From Acidobacteria bacterium RIFCSPLOWO2_12_FULL_68_19 (GTDB taxonomy: Bacteria > Acidobacteriota > Vicinamibacteria > Vicinamibacterales > UBA2999), in contig MELF01000031.1 in assembly GCA_001767525.1 (NCBI GenBank), positions 1-37,045 on the forward strand: a DNA stretch of 37,045 nt, given 5' to 3'. This document shows, one piece after another, positions 6,838 to 19,894 of the stretch; position 1 is the stretch's first letter; each line of letters starts with the position of its first letter. The notes below the pieces were generated by a model that worked only from the letters and a program-made list of their open reading frames with translations, did no database searches and had not been told where the DNA came from. A program made the translations under genes and the position numbers.

Positions 6838-8253
6838 TTAGCCGTCCGCGTCCTGGCTGATGCCGTACTGCTCCAGCTTCTTGTAGAGGTTGCTTCGAGG
6901 GGTGTCGATGACCTCGGCCGTCTTCGAGATGTTCCAGTGGTTCTCCCGAAGCTTCTGGACGAGGAAGGCGCGCTCGGAGGCGTCCTTGAACTCGCGAAGG
7001 GTCCCGGCCGCGAGCGAAGCCGCCGGGCCGGCTGAGGAGGCCGCGGCCCCTGGCGGACCAGGCTCGACGGCTGCCGCTCCGACCGCGGCCTCTCCACGCA
7101 CCTCCTGAGGCAGGTCCCCGATGCGAACGAGATCGCCCGGCGTCATGATCATGACCCGCTCGACCGTATTTCGGAGCTCACGGATGTTGCCCCGCCAGCC
7201 GTGCCGCTGGAGCGCGTCCATCGCGCGGGAATCGAATTGCTTGGGCTTCAGGTTGTGCTCCTCGCCGGTGCGCTGCGCGAAGTGCTGCACGAGCAGCGGG
7301 ATGTCCTCGCGGCGTTCGCGGAGCGGCGGCACGACGATCGGGATCACGCTGAGACGAAAATAGAGATCCTCGCGGAACTCCCCTCGCTGGATCATCTCTT
7401 CGAGGTTCCTGTTGGTGGCCGCCACCACTCGAACGTCGACCTCGATGGTGCGCGCGGATCCGATCCGCTCGACTTCCTGCTCCTCGAGGACGCGCAGCAC
7501 TTTCGCCTGCGTCCTGGCGCTCATGTCGGCCACCTCGTCGAGGAAGATCGTCCCGCGGTCGGCCTGCTCGAACTTGCCAATCTGCTTTTCCGTCGCCCCC
7601 GTGAAGGACCCCTTCTCGTGCCCGAAGAGCTCCGACTCGATCAGTTCCTCGGGAATCGCCGCGCAGTTGACCTGCACGAACCGCTGGCCAGCGCGCGGGC
7701 TGTTGCGATGGATCGTGCGCGCCACGAGCTCCTTGCCCACGCCGCTCTCGCCGAGCAGCAGCACGGTGGCGCCGGTCGGGGCGGCGCGCGCGACCGCTTC
7801 GAGGACGGCGCGCAACGCGGGACTCCGGCCGACGATCTCGTACTTCGACTCCATCGCGAGCCGCAGCGCGCGATTCTCCCGGCGCAGCCCCTGCTGCTTC
7901 AGCGCGTTCTGCAGCGTGACGATCACCCGCTCGCTGCCGAGGGGCTTGTCCAGGAAGTCGACGGCGCCGGACTTGACGGCCTCGACGGCCGTGCTCGTGG
8001 TGCCGTGGCCGGAAATCATCACCACGGGCGGGCCGTCGTCGAGCTCGCGCAGCGTGCGCAGCACCTCCATGCCGTCCATGCCGGGCATCTTGATGTCGAG
8101 CAGCACCAGATCGGGCCGCTCCCGTTCGAGCAGGGCGAGGCCTTCCTGGCCGGACGCGGCGCCCATGAACCCGTAGCCCTCGTATTCGAGAATCATCCGC
8201 AGAGACTCTCGGATGGCGGCCTCGTCATCGATGACCAGGACACGCGGCTTCAC
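6838..8253 (-). CDS. Sigma-54-dependent response regulator, NtrC/NtrX family
   Basis: 471 aa. Receiver domain (1-120) with the acidic pocket VLVIDDE, phospho-acceptor Asp53 in LLDIKMPGMDG and Lys103 in DFLDKP. AAA+ domain (about 138-370) with Walker A GESGVGKE (168-175), the sigma-54 contact loop as GSFTGA (215-220) rather than GAFTGA, and Walker B GTIFLDE. An Ala/Pro/Gly-rich linker leads to a Fis-type HTH (SKTAEVIDTPRSNLYKKLEQ). When phosphorylated it should activate sigma-54 promoters. GSFTGA is typical of the NtrX branch. Start GTG 8253 follows the htrA stop by 8 nt, so it is co-transcribed with htrA. No histidine kinase is adjacent, so its sensor must be elsewhere. Confidence 0.92.
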   Translation of the reverse strand: MKPRVLVIDDEAAIRESLRMILEYEGYGFMGAASGQEGLALLERERPDLVLLDIKMPGMDGMEVLRTLRELDDGPPVVMISGHGTTSTAVEAVKSGAVDFLDKPLGSERVIVTLQNALKQQGLRRENRALRLAMESKYEIVGRSPALRAVLEAVARAAPTGATVLLLGESGVGKELVARTIHRNSPRAGQRFVQVNCAAIPEELIESELFGHEKGSFTGATEKQIGKFEQADRGTIFLDEVADMSARTQAKVLRVLEEQEVERIGSARTIEVDVRVVAATNRNLEEMIQRGEFREDLYFRLSVIPIVVPPLRERREDIPLLVQHFAQRTGEEHNLKPKQFDSRAMDALQRHGWRGNIRELRNTVERVMIMTPGDLVRIGDLPQEVRGEAAVGAAAVEPGPPGAAASSAGPAASLAAGTLREFKDASERAFLVQKLRENHWNISKTAEVIDTPRSNLYKKLEQYGISQDADG

Positions 8254-8261
8254 GGCGGCGC

Positions 8262-12828
<4,567 letters not shown>

Positions 12829-12836
12829 GCGGGTCG

Positions 12837-12866
12837 ATCAGACCATATCCCCGCGCGGAGTGTCAA
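12837..12866 (-). promoter_or_regulatory. Sigma-70-type promoter of the ispB-ligA-htrA operon
   Basis: Minus strand: perfect -35 TTGACA (12866-12861), 18-nt spacer, -10 TCTGAT (12842-12837, 4 of 6). Transcription would start around 12830, 2-3 nt before the GTG at 12828, so the mRNA would be nearly leaderless. Confidence 0.5.
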
Positions 12867-12871
12867 AGCGA

Positions 12872-12941
12872 GGTGGTAGCCGGTAGGTGGTAGCCGGTAG
12901 GTGGTAGCCGGTAGGTGGTAGCCGGTAGGTGGTAGCCGGTA
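12872..12941. repeat. Tandem array of five perfect 14-bp units
   Basis: GGTGGTAGCCGGTA repeated five times without a mismatch, starting 6 bp upstream of the -35 box of the ispB operon. Each unit is made of two related 7-bp halves (GGTGGTA / GCCGGTA). It is noncoding: the reading frames through it are low-complexity. Confidence 0.95.
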
Positions 12942-12960
12942 GTCGATAGGTGGTGGCGAG

Positions 12961-13044
12961 TTGGGAGTTGGTTGTTGGGAGTTGGTTGTTGGGAGTTGGT
13001 TGTTGGGAGTTGGTTGTTGGGAGTTGGTTGTTGGGAATTGGCTG
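12961..13044. repeat. Second tandem array, six 14-bp units of different sequence
   Basis: TTGGGAGTTGGTTG repeated five times perfectly, plus one unit with two changes (AA for GA and C for T). As in the neighbouring array, the unit is two 7-bp halves (TTGGGAG / TTGGTTG), and the plus strand is rich in G runs. It lies between the tatD stop and the first array, within the 260-base gap before ispB. Confidence 0.95.
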
Positions 13045-13088
13045 TTGGGGGTCCCCACCAGACGGTCGTCAGTCGACCCGAGCTCGAG

Positions 13089-13868
13089 TTACGGCTTGAA
13101 CAGGCGGCGGAAGTTCTCGGTGGTCGCCGATGCGAGATCTTCCACACTGGCGCCGCGAAGCCGCGCGATCGCCTCGGCCACATGGACGACCCGGGCCGGC
13201 TCGTTGCGTGTGCCGCGGTGTGGCACTGGCGAGAGGAACGGGCTGTCGGTTTCAATCAGGAGCCGGTCGATCGGCACGAGCCGCGCCACTTCGCGCAGCG
13301 CCTCTGCCCGCGGGAACGTGACGATACCGGCCAGCGACACATGGAAGCCGGCATCGAGCGCCCGGCGCGCCATGGCACGATCGCCCGTGAAGCAGTGAAA
13401 CACGCCTCCCACGCCGGCGTCAGCGTCTTCGGCAAGAATCCGGAACGTGTCCTCCTCGGCCTCGCGAGTGTGCAGCACGAACGGTAGGCCGCGACGGCGC
13501 GCCAGACCGAGTTGCACCCTGAATACGGCTTGCTGCACGTCGCGAGGCGCGAAGTCGTAGTGGTAGTCGAGACCGATCTCCCCAATTGCCCGGCAGGTGG
13601 CGGCACCCTGCAGCCGCCGCTCGACCAGTCGAACGGCCGCCTCCGGATCGGCGGCAAAGCCTCCGGCGGCATGGGGATGCACGCCAATCGACAGACGGAC
13701 GTCCGGCCACGCCGTTTCGACCAGCCCGGCCCGCTCGCATTCCCGGTCCTCGTTCGCGCCGACGATGACCAGCGCGCCGGTGAGCCCGGCGGCCCGGGCG
13801 CGCTCGACGACCGCCGGCAGGTCCGCCGCGAACTCCTCGCCCGCCAGGTGGCAGTGGCTGTCGATCAC
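13089..13868 (-). CDS. TatD-family metal-dependent hydrolase (DNase)
   Basis: 259 aa, TIM-barrel amidohydrolase. Metal ligands are visible in order: DSHCHL at the N-terminus, GEIGLDYHYD (Glu), PFVLHTRE (His), GVFHCFTGD (His) and IETDSPFL (Asp). This is the TatD/YcfH pattern of 3'-5' exonucleases involved in DNA repair or turnover; the true substrate is often unknown. Start GTG 13868 overlaps the metG stop in a GTGA, so the two are translated together, a common pairing in bacteria. Length is typical. Confidence 0.93.
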   Translation of the reverse strand: MIDSHCHLAGEEFAADLPAVVERARAAGLTGALVIVGANEDRECERAGLVETAWPDVRLSIGVHPHAAGGFAADPEAAVRLVERRLQGAATCRAIGEIGLDYHYDFAPRDVQQAVFRVQLGLARRRGLPFVLHTREAEEDTFRILAEDADAGVGGVFHCFTGDRAMARRALDAGFHVSLAGIVTFPRAEALREVARLVPIDRLLIETDSPFLSPVPHRGTRNEPARVVHVAEAIARLRGASVEDLASATTENFRRLFKP

Positions 13869-15751
13869 CGTACGCGCGCGCCGGGCGGAATCTCCTGGTC
13901 GAAGCCGACGAGGATGGGCTGACCGGCGTCGGTCGTTCCCGCGAGGATCATGCCGTTGGACTCGACGCCCATCAGCTTTGCCGGCTGTAGATTGGCCACG
14001 ATGACGACGGTGCGCCCCACGAGCTGCTCCGGCTGGTAGGCCTCGGCAATGCCCGCGACAATCGTTCGCTGGTCGCGCCCGGTGTCGACCTTGAGCTTGA
14101 GGAGCTTCTTCGATTTCGGAATCGCCTCCGCCTCGACCACCTTGGCGACGCGGAGCTCCACCTTCATGAACTCGTCGATCGTGATGCGCGGCTCCTCCGC
14201 GGGTGTTGTGGGTACTGACTGCTCCACCGTCATCTCCTTCTCTTCGACTCGAGGCCAGAGCGGCGGCCCCTTGACGATCTGCCTCGTTCCATCGGAGCGC
14301 CACCGGCCGTCCCGGTCCAGGCGAAGCGCATCCGGCGGCGTCGTCTCGCCCACGCGTGTCAGGATCTCCGCGGCGGACCCGGGCATGATCGGCCGCAGGA
14401 GCACCGCGGCGATCCGCACCGCTTCGGCGGCCGTGAACAGCACTTCGTCGAGGCGCGGCGCGTCCGAGGCCCGCTTGGCCAGGGCCCACGGCGCCGTCTC
14501 GGCGATGAACTCGTTGGCGGCATCGACGAGCTGGAATGCCGCCGCGGCGCCGTCGTGAAGGGCCAGGCCGTCCATCGAGGCGCGGTAGCGTCCGAGTACG
14601 GCGGCGGCACGCTCGGCGAGCCGGCCGCCGGTGCCCGCGGGCCTGAGCTCGAGGCCGCGGTATTTCTCCGCCATGGCGGCCACGCGGCTGACCAGATTGC
14701 CGAGGTTGTTGGCCAGATCGACGTTGTACCGCTCCTCGTATCGGTCCCACGTGAAATCGCCGTCGCCGCCGTACGAGATTTCCTTCACCAGGTACAACCG
14801 CAACGGATCCGGTCCGAAGCGGCCGGTGACGTCCGATGGGTCGAGGCTCGTGCCGAGCGACTTGCTCATCCGCTGGCCACCGAAGTGCACCCACCCGTGC
14901 CCGAACACCTGCTTCGGCAGCGGCAGGCCGGCGCTCATGAGCATTGCAGGCCAGACAATGGTGTGAAAACGGGTGATGTCCTTCCCGACGACATGCAGAT
15001 CCGCCGGCCACCATGCGTCGAAGCGCCCCTCGTCGGTCCCGTAGCCGACGGCGGCGGCGTAATTGATGAGCGCGTCGAACCAGACGTAGACGACGTTATT
15101 CGGCGCGAACGGCAGTGGAATTCCCCAGTGCTGTCCCGCCCGGCTGACCGAGATGTCCTCCAGGCCGGCTTCGAGCAGCCGGAGCATCTCGTTTCGCCGG
15201 ACATCGGGCTGAAGGAACGTGGGGTTGGCCAGAAAGTGCGCCAGCAAGGCGTCGCGGTACCTGGACAGGCGGAAGAAGTAGTTCTTCTCCCGAATCCACT
15301 CGGGGACGAGCGTCGGATGGAGCGGACACTTTCCGTCCACGAGGTCCTTGTCCTGCTTGAAGGCCTCACAGGAGACGCAGTACCACCCTTCGTACAGCCC
15401 TTCGTAGATATCGCCCTTGTCGAAGCACACCTGCGCGAGCTTCTGCACGGCCGCGCGATGACGTGGCTGGGTCGTCCGGATGAAGTCGTCGAAGGAGATG
15501 TCGAGCTGTGCCCAGACGGTTCGGAACTGCTGCTCCATCTGATCGCAGTACGCCGCGGGATCGAGTCCCCGTTCGAGCGCCCGCTTGTAGACATTCTGCG
15601 AATGCTCGTCGTTGCCCATCAGGAAGTGCGTGTCGACGCCAGACAGGCGCTTGTACCGCGCGACCACGTCGGCGGTGATCTTTTCGTAGGCCGTGCCGAG
15701 ATGAGGCCGGCTGTTGACGTAGTCAATCGCGGTGGTCAGATAGAAGCGCAC
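13865..15751 (-). CDS. metG: Methionyl-tRNA synthetase with C-terminal tRNA-binding domain
   Basis: 628 aa; charges tRNA-Met. Class I signature RPHLGTAYE near the N-terminus, a zinc knuckle (CVSCEAF ... GKCPLH), and the KMSKS loop as RMSKSLGT. The anticodon-binding helical domain follows (NNLGNLVSRV). The last 110 residues form an EMAPII/Trbp-like OB fold (VELRVAKVVEAE ... VANLQPAKLMGVESNGM) that aids tRNA binding and dimerisation. Start GTG 15751, 4 nt after the larC stop; the stop overlaps tatD. Part of the radC-larC-metG-tatD run. Confidence 0.97.
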   Translation of the reverse strand: MRFYLTTAIDYVNSRPHLGTAYEKITADVVARYKRLSGVDTHFLMGNDEHSQNVYKRALERGLDPAAYCDQMEQQFRTVWAQLDISFDDFIRTTQPRHRAAVQKLAQVCFDKGDIYEGLYEGWYCVSCEAFKQDKDLVDGKCPLHPTLVPEWIREKNYFFRLSRYRDALLAHFLANPTFLQPDVRRNEMLRLLEAGLEDISVSRAGQHWGIPLPFAPNNVVYVWFDALINYAAAVGYGTDEGRFDAWWPADLHVVGKDITRFHTIVWPAMLMSAGLPLPKQVFGHGWVHFGGQRMSKSLGTSLDPSDVTGRFGPDPLRLYLVKEISYGGDGDFTWDRYEERYNVDLANNLGNLVSRVAAMAEKYRGLELRPAGTGGRLAERAAAVLGRYRASMDGLALHDGAAAAFQLVDAANEFIAETAPWALAKRASDAPRLDEVLFTAAEAVRIAAVLLRPIMPGSAAEILTRVGETTPPDALRLDRDGRWRSDGTRQIVKGPPLWPRVEEKEMTVEQSVPTTPAEEPRITIDEFMKVELRVAKVVEAEAIPKSKKLLKLKVDTGRDQRTIVAGIAEAYQPEQLVGRTVVIVANLQPAKLMGVESNGMILAGTTDAGQPILVGFDQEIPPGARVR

Positions 15752-15755
15752 GGTC

Positions 15756-16946
15756 TCAGTGCTGCCCGTCCAGGAACGCCTTCACGGCGGCCGCCTGCAC
15801 GTCCTTCAGCGGCGTGCCGGTGTCGGCGGCGATCCGGACACAATCGTCGAACTCCGGCGCCGCGTTCAACAGCGCGCCGTTCCGCCGCGCGAGCTTGACC
15901 CGGACCGGGCCGAACCGCGTCGAGACGGCGATGGTCTCCCGCTCGAGGCAGTCGCGCTCCATCTCCGCGTACCGCACCCCGATCGTCGTCGTCTCGCGGA
16001 AGACGAGCGAGGTCAGCGGGTCCCGCGCTTCCGGCGGCGCGACGATGGACAGCAGCGTTCCGGGACGGCTCTTCTTCATCTGGATAGCCGTGTAGAAGAC
16101 GTCGAGCGCCCCGGCCGCCATCAGGCGATCCATCAGGACGCCGAAGATCTGCGGGTTCATGTCGTCGATCTCCGCCTCGATGACGACCACGCGGCGCACC
16201 GGCGAGGTGGCGTCGGTCTCTCCGATGAACACCCGCAGGACGTTGGGAGAGCCTGCGAAATCGCGCGATCCGGCGCCGCAGCCGGTTCGCCGGAGCCGCA
16301 TCGGCGGAAGCGATCCGTAGCTCTGGGCGTAGCTCGTGACGAGCAGCGCCCCTGTCGGGGTCAGCAGTTCCGCGTTCTGCGTTCCGGCGTATATCGGTGC
16401 GCCTTCGAGCAGGCGCGCCGTTGCCGGCCCGGGCACCGGGTAGAGACCGTGGGCGCACTGAATCGTGCCGTTGCCGACGTTGAGCGGCGAGGCGGCCACC
16501 TGTTCCACCCCGAGCGCCTCCATCCCGTAGACGGTGCCCACGATGTCGACAATCGAATCACGCGCGCCCACTTCGTGCAGGTGCACCCGCTCGGGTGAGG
16601 TCCCGTGAACGGCGGCCTCGGCAGCCGCGAGCCGTGCGAACAGCGATCGGGCGCGAGCCTTCCCCGCCGCCGACAGCGCCGAGCCGTCGATCGAGCGTTC
16701 GATCTCGGCGAGGGTGCGGTGAGCGTGGCCGTGCGACCCGGCGGGCTCGCCCTCGCCGCGCACGTGGAGCTTGGTGGCGCGCATGCCCGCCCGGGTCACC
16801 GCCTCGGTCCAGACCGTCTCCGGCTCGACGGCGAGGCTCCCCAGCGCCCGGCGCACATCGTCGAGCGACAGCCCCGCGTCGATGAGCGCGCCAAGGATCA
16901 TGTCGCCGGCGGCGCCCGAGAAGCAGTCGAAATACAGAATGGTCAC
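15756..16946 (-). CDS. larC: LarC, nickel-pincer cofactor nickel insertase
   Basis: 396 aa in one frame. N-terminal motif YFDCFSGAAGDMILGALID is diagnostic of LarC (former DUF111), as are VHLHEVGARDSIVDI, ASPLNVGNGTI and IEAEIDDMNPQ. A His-containing stretch (GSHGHAHRTL) fits the nickel-binding region. LarC inserts Ni into the pyridinium dithiocarboxylate mononucleotide made by LarB and LarE, for lactate racemase-type enzymes. In Lactobacillus LarC is made from two frames; here no frameshift is needed. larA, larB and larE are not in this window, so its client enzyme lies elsewhere. Start GTG 16946, 11 nt after radC. Confidence 0.92.
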   Translation of the reverse strand: MTILYFDCFSGAAGDMILGALIDAGLSLDDVRRALGSLAVEPETVWTEAVTRAGMRATKLHVRGEGEPAGSHGHAHRTLAEIERSIDGSALSAAGKARARSLFARLAAAEAAVHGTSPERVHLHEVGARDSIVDIVGTVYGMEALGVEQVAASPLNVGNGTIQCAHGLYPVPGPATARLLEGAPIYAGTQNAELLTPTGALLVTSYAQSYGSLPPMRLRRTGCGAGSRDFAGSPNVLRVFIGETDATSPVRRVVVIEAEIDDMNPQIFGVLMDRLMAAGALDVFYTAIQMKKSRPGTLLSIVAPPEARDPLTSLVFRETTTIGVRYAEMERDCLERETIAVSTRFGPVRVKLARRNGALLNAAPEFDDCVRIAADTGTPLKDVQAAAVKAFLDGQH

Positions 16947-16957
16947 GCCGGACCATC

Positions 16958-17641
16958 TTATCCCGTCCGTCCCCGCAGCCGCCCTGCCTCGAGCAGCGAG
17001 CAGTACTGCTGGTCCGCAAGGATCAGGTGGTCGACGACATCGATTCCCATGATGGCGCCGGCGCTCACCATGCGACTCGTCAGCAGGAGATCGTCGGAAC
17101 TCGGCGTCGGATCGCCCGACGGATGGTTGTGAAAGAGCACGATGGCCGCGGCCGACGCCGAGGCGGCTTCGCGGAAGACCTCGCGTGGATGGACGACGGT
17201 GGTGTCGAGCGAGCCCCTCGAGACGACCTTCACGCGAATGATCCGGTGCTTGGTGTCGAGCATGACGAGCCCGAACTGCTCGACCGATCCGCCGCCGTAT
17301 TGCGGCAGGAGGTGCGCCGCCAGGTCGCGCGGCGTCCGGAGGCACGGCCGTTCGGCCGCGCCCCGCACGAGGGTGCGGCGACCCAGCTCGAGGGCAGCCA
17401 CGATCTGCGCCGCACGGGCGCGCCCGACGCCCGGCACGCGCCGCAACTGGCCAAGATCGGCGCGCGTCAGCCCATGCAATCCCGCTGCGTGCTCGATGAG
17501 GCTGTTGGCCAGTGAGAGCGCGTCGGCCTTGCCGGATCCGGTCCCGATCACGAGCGCCAGCAGCTCGTTGTCGCCGAGCGCCGCGGTGCCGAGCCGTTCG
17601 AGCTTCTCGCGCGGCCGATCGTGTGGTGCCACATCTTTCAT
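16958..17641 (-). CDS. radC: RadC-family JAB domain protein
   Basis: 227 aa. N-terminal UPF0758 region (RPREKLERLG ... LGDNELLALVIGTG), a helix-hairpin-helix (LRRVPGVGRARAAQIVAALE) and a C-terminal JAB/MPN domain with the metalloprotease-like motif HNHPSGDPTPSSDD. The protein is conserved and long called a DNA repair protein, but its function is not established. It is the first gene of the radC-larC-metG-tatD run and diverges from the lipoprotein gene, the two starts being only 21 nt apart. Start ATG 17641. Confidence 0.93.
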   Translation of the reverse strand: MKDVAPHDRPREKLERLGTAALGDNELLALVIGTGSGKADALSLANSLIEHAAGLHGLTRADLGQLRRVPGVGRARAAQIVAALELGRRTLVRGAAERPCLRTPRDLAAHLLPQYGGGSVEQFGLVMLDTKHRIIRVKVVSRGSLDTTVVHPREVFREAASASAAAIVLFHNHPSGDPTPSSDDLLLTSRMVSAGAIMGIDVVDHLILADQQYCSLLEAGRLRGRTG

Positions 17642-17647
17642 CGACGC

Positions 17648-17653
17648 TATACT
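17648..17653 (+). promoter_or_regulatory. -10-like TATACT before the lipoprotein gene
   Basis: TATACT ends 9 nt before ATG 17663, within the 21-nt gap between divergent start codons. The -35 region is poor and would lie inside the radC 5' coding end. The mRNA leader would be about 2-3 nt. Confidence 0.4.
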
Positions 17654-17662
17654 CAAGTGTTC

Positions 17663-18247
17663 ATGTCCAGGAGGATTGTGCCGCTCCTCGCCGCGGTCGC
17701 CACGTCGCTCCTCCTGCCGGCATGCGCGGAGCCGCCCAACAAGGAGATGGACCGCGCGCAGGGCGCAATCGATGCCGCGCATGCGGCCGGAGCCGAACAG
17801 TACGCCACTACGGAGTACGCCGCCGCAATCACGGCCCTCGAGCGCGCCACCGGCGCAGTGGGCGCCGGCGACTACCGGCTGGCGCTGAACTACGCCCTGG
17901 ACAGCCACGAGCACGCCCAGAACGCCGCCCGGGAGACCGCCGACGCCAAAGCCCGCATGCGGGCCGACGTCGAGCGGGCGCTCACCGAAATCCGCGCCCT
18001 CCTGGCCGACGGGCAGACCCGGTTGTCCGCCGCCGCTCGATCGGGCCAGCCGCGACGCCAGTTGACGCAGCCCACCCAGGCGTTTGAAGCCGCGCAGGCC
18101 AGCTTGCAAGAAGCGAGCGAGGCGCTGGAGGGCGGCGACTACCTGGCGGCCAACGCCGCGCTGGAGGGCGTAAAAGAAGGAGTTGGGAAGGCGATCGCCG
18201 CGCTGGCGGCCGCCTCCAGATCGCAATCGTTGCGACGTCGCCGCTGA
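17663..18247 (+). CDS. Helical lipoprotein (DUF4398-like)
   Basis: 194 aa. A lipoprotein signal peptide (MSRRIVPLLAAVATSLLLPA) with a lipobox ending LPAC puts the acylated Cys at about residue 21. The mature part is alanine-rich and almost entirely helical, with repeat-like pairs (AAITALERATGAVGAGDYRL, then QASLQEASEALEGGDYLAAN) resembling two TPR-like or DUF4398 helical hairpins and a charged middle. It is probably anchored in the outer membrane and faces the periplasm. No enzyme motif is seen. The chosen start ignores an upstream in-frame ATG at 17621, which would lie over radC and has no signal peptide. Confidence 0.75.
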   Translation: MSRRIVPLLAAVATSLLLPACAEPPNKEMDRAQGAIDAAHAAGAEQYATTEYAAAITALERATGAVGAGDYRLALNYALDSHEHAQNAARETADAKARMRADVERALTEIRALLADGQTRLSAAARSGQPRRQLTQPTQAFEAAQASLQEASEALEGGDYLAANAALEGVKEGVGKAIAALAAASRSQSLRRRR

Positions 18248-18287
18248 CCTGGCGCGGCAAAAACGTCGTCCCTCTTGATCGATCGGA

Positions 18288-18293
18288 TATAGT
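18288..18293 (+). promoter_or_regulatory. -10-like TATAGT placed for a leaderless dctA mRNA
   Basis: TATAGT is followed by exactly 6 nt and then ATG 18300, so transcription would start at or next to the A of the start codon. No ribosome binding site is present. The -35 match is weak. Confidence 0.45.
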
Positions 18294-18299
18294 CCTCCC

Positions 18300-19616
18300 A
18301 TGTCCGAGGCCGCACGGAAACCGCTGTACACACACCTGTACCTCCAGGTACTGACCGGGATTACGATCGGCGTCCTGCTCGGCTATCTCTGGCCCGCGAC
18401 GGGAGCGGCGATGCGGCCGCTCGGCGACGGTTTCATCCGGCTGATCAGGATGATCATCGCGCCCATCATCTTCGGTACGGTGGTCGTGGGGATCGCCAGG
18501 ATGGGCGACATGAAGAATGTCGGCCGCATCGGCGTCCGCGCCCTGCTCTACTTCGAGATCGTCTCGACCGTTGCGCTCCTCATCGGCCTCGTCGTCATCA
18601 ATCTGTACGCGCCGGGAGTGGGAATCAATGCGGACCCGCAGACGCTCGATGCCAAGGCCGTGGCGGCCTACACCGCGAGCGCCGAGCACCTGAGCACGGT
18701 CGACTTCCTGATGAACGTGATCCCGGCAACAGTCGTGGACGCATTTGCCAAGGGCGAAGTCCTCCAGGTGCTGCTGTTCTCGGTGCTGTTCGGCCTGGCG
18801 CTCCTCCACTTCGGCGACAAGGGGCGGAACCTCGTCGGCATCATCGACGAGTTCACCCATGCGCTGTTCGGTGTCGTCGGGATCATCATGCGCCTGGCGC
18901 CGATCGGCGCCTTCGGCGCCATGGCGTTCACGATCGGGCAGTACGGGATTGGAACGCTGTTTTCGCTCGGCAAGCTGATGGCCGGCTTCTATCTGACGTG
19001 CCTGCTCTTCATCATCGTGGTCCTCGGCTCGATCGGCGCATGGGCGGGCTTCAGCATCTTCCGCTTCATCGCGTTCATCAAGGAGGAGCTGCTCATCGTG
19101 CTCGGCACCTCCTCGTCGGAGTCGGTGCTGCCGCGGATGATGGCGAAGCTCGAGTACCTCGGGTGCTCGAAGTCGGTCGTCGGTCTGGTGATTCCGACGG
19201 GCTACTCGTTCAACCTCGATGGAACGTCCATCTACATGACGATGGCAGCCATTTTTGTCGCGCAGGCCACCAATACCGACCTGACGCTCGGGCAGCAGCT
19301 CGGCGTGCTCGCCGTGCTCCTGCTCACCTCGAAGGGGGCCGCGGCGGTGACCGGCGGAGGATTCGTGACGCTGGCGGCGACGCTGGCCACCGTGCCCACG
19401 ATCCCGGTGGCGGGCCTGGCGCTCATCATCGGCATCGACCGGTTTATGTCGGAGGCGCGCGCGCTGACCAACCTGATTGGGAACGGCGTCGGCACGGTCG
19501 TCATCGCCAAATGGGACGGCGCGCTCGACACCCGCCGCATGAAGCGGATCCTCAGCGGGCAGCCTGTCGAGGAGACGACGGAGGGATCCGAGCGGATGCT
19601 CGTCGTCGAGTCCTAG
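18300..19616 (+). CDS. Dicarboxylate/amino acid:cation symporter (DAACS family, DctA/GltP-like)
   Basis: 438 aa inner-membrane transporter with eight predicted helices and two re-entrant loops. Diagnostic segments: [17 protein letters not shown], the serine-rich hairpin [13 protein letters not shown], the helix [19 protein letters not shown], and the helix 8 motif [20 protein letters not shown]. It would take up C4-dicarboxylates or glutamate/aspartate with protons or sodium; the substrate cannot be told. The start has no ribosome binding site and fits a leaderless mRNA. The stop TAG is part of the CTAG at the left edge of a MITE; without the insertion it would share a CTAG with the convergent dapF stop. 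Confidence 0.93.
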   Translation: MSEAARKPLYTHLYLQVLTGITIGVLLGYLWPATGAAMRPLGDGFIRLIRMIIAPIIFGTVVVGIARMGDMKNVGRIGVRALLYFEIVSTVALLIGLVVINLYAPGVGINADPQTLDAKAVAAYTASAEHLSTVDFLMNVIPATVVDAFAKGEVLQVLLFSVLFGLALLHFGDKGRNLVGIIDEFTHALFGVVGIIMRLAPIGAFGAMAFTIGQYGIGTLFSLGKLMAGFYLTCLLFIIVVLGSIGAWAGFSIFRFIAFIKEELLIVLGTSSSESVLPRMMAKLEYLGCSKSVVGLVIPTGYSFNLDGTSIYMTMAAIFVAQATNTDLTLGQQLGVLAVLLLTSKGAAAVTGGGFVTLAATLATVPTIPVAGLALIIGIDRFMSEARALTNLIGNGVGTVVIAKWDGALDTRRMKRILSGQPVEETTEGSERMLVVES

Positions 19617-19894
19617 GAGCCTGTCCGAGTAATAGCATGGGTCGCGCGCATGGGGCTTGCGAGGCGAGATCAAGGCGCGAGGAGGAGGCGATGCCCGTGC
19701 GCATCGGCGACGACGAGCAACGCCGAGCTCGCCCGCAACCCCCATGCGCCCTGCGGGTTCCGGCGGCGCACCGGCATCTGCGGCGTTGCCGCTCCTCGCC
19801 AATGCGCTCCGGCATTGCCTGCGTCGCGTCGCCTGGCATCTGCCGGCGCGGCGCTCGGAACGCGGCCCATGCTATTACTCGGACGGGCTCCTAG
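19613..19894. mobile_element. MITE-like non-autonomous element with 34-bp inverted ends flanked by CTAG
   Basis: The left end (19613-19646) and the reverse complement of the right end (19861-19894) agree in 32 of 34 positions and share CCGAGTAATAGCATGG. Both start with CTAG then GAGCC, so CTAG may be a 4-bp target duplication, as made by some IS5-group transposases (YTAR sites). The inside, about 210 bp, is GC-rich, has further self-complementary stretches (for example GCAACGCCG with CGGCGTTGC) and no transposase. The element fills the whole gap between two convergent genes and supplies both stop codons. Confidence 0.85.

Noticed and set aside
12872-13044. CRISPR array
   Set aside because: Units are 14 bp with no spacers between them and there are no cas genes nearby.
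13089-15014. 641-codon frame extending tatD upstream
   Set aside because: The upstream part is an out-of-frame translation of metG; the family start VIDSHCH fits GTG 13868.
17982-19802. 606-codon minus-strand ORF opposite the symporter gene
   Set aside because: Arg/His/Asp-rich shadow; the plus strand encodes an unmistakable DAACS transporter.
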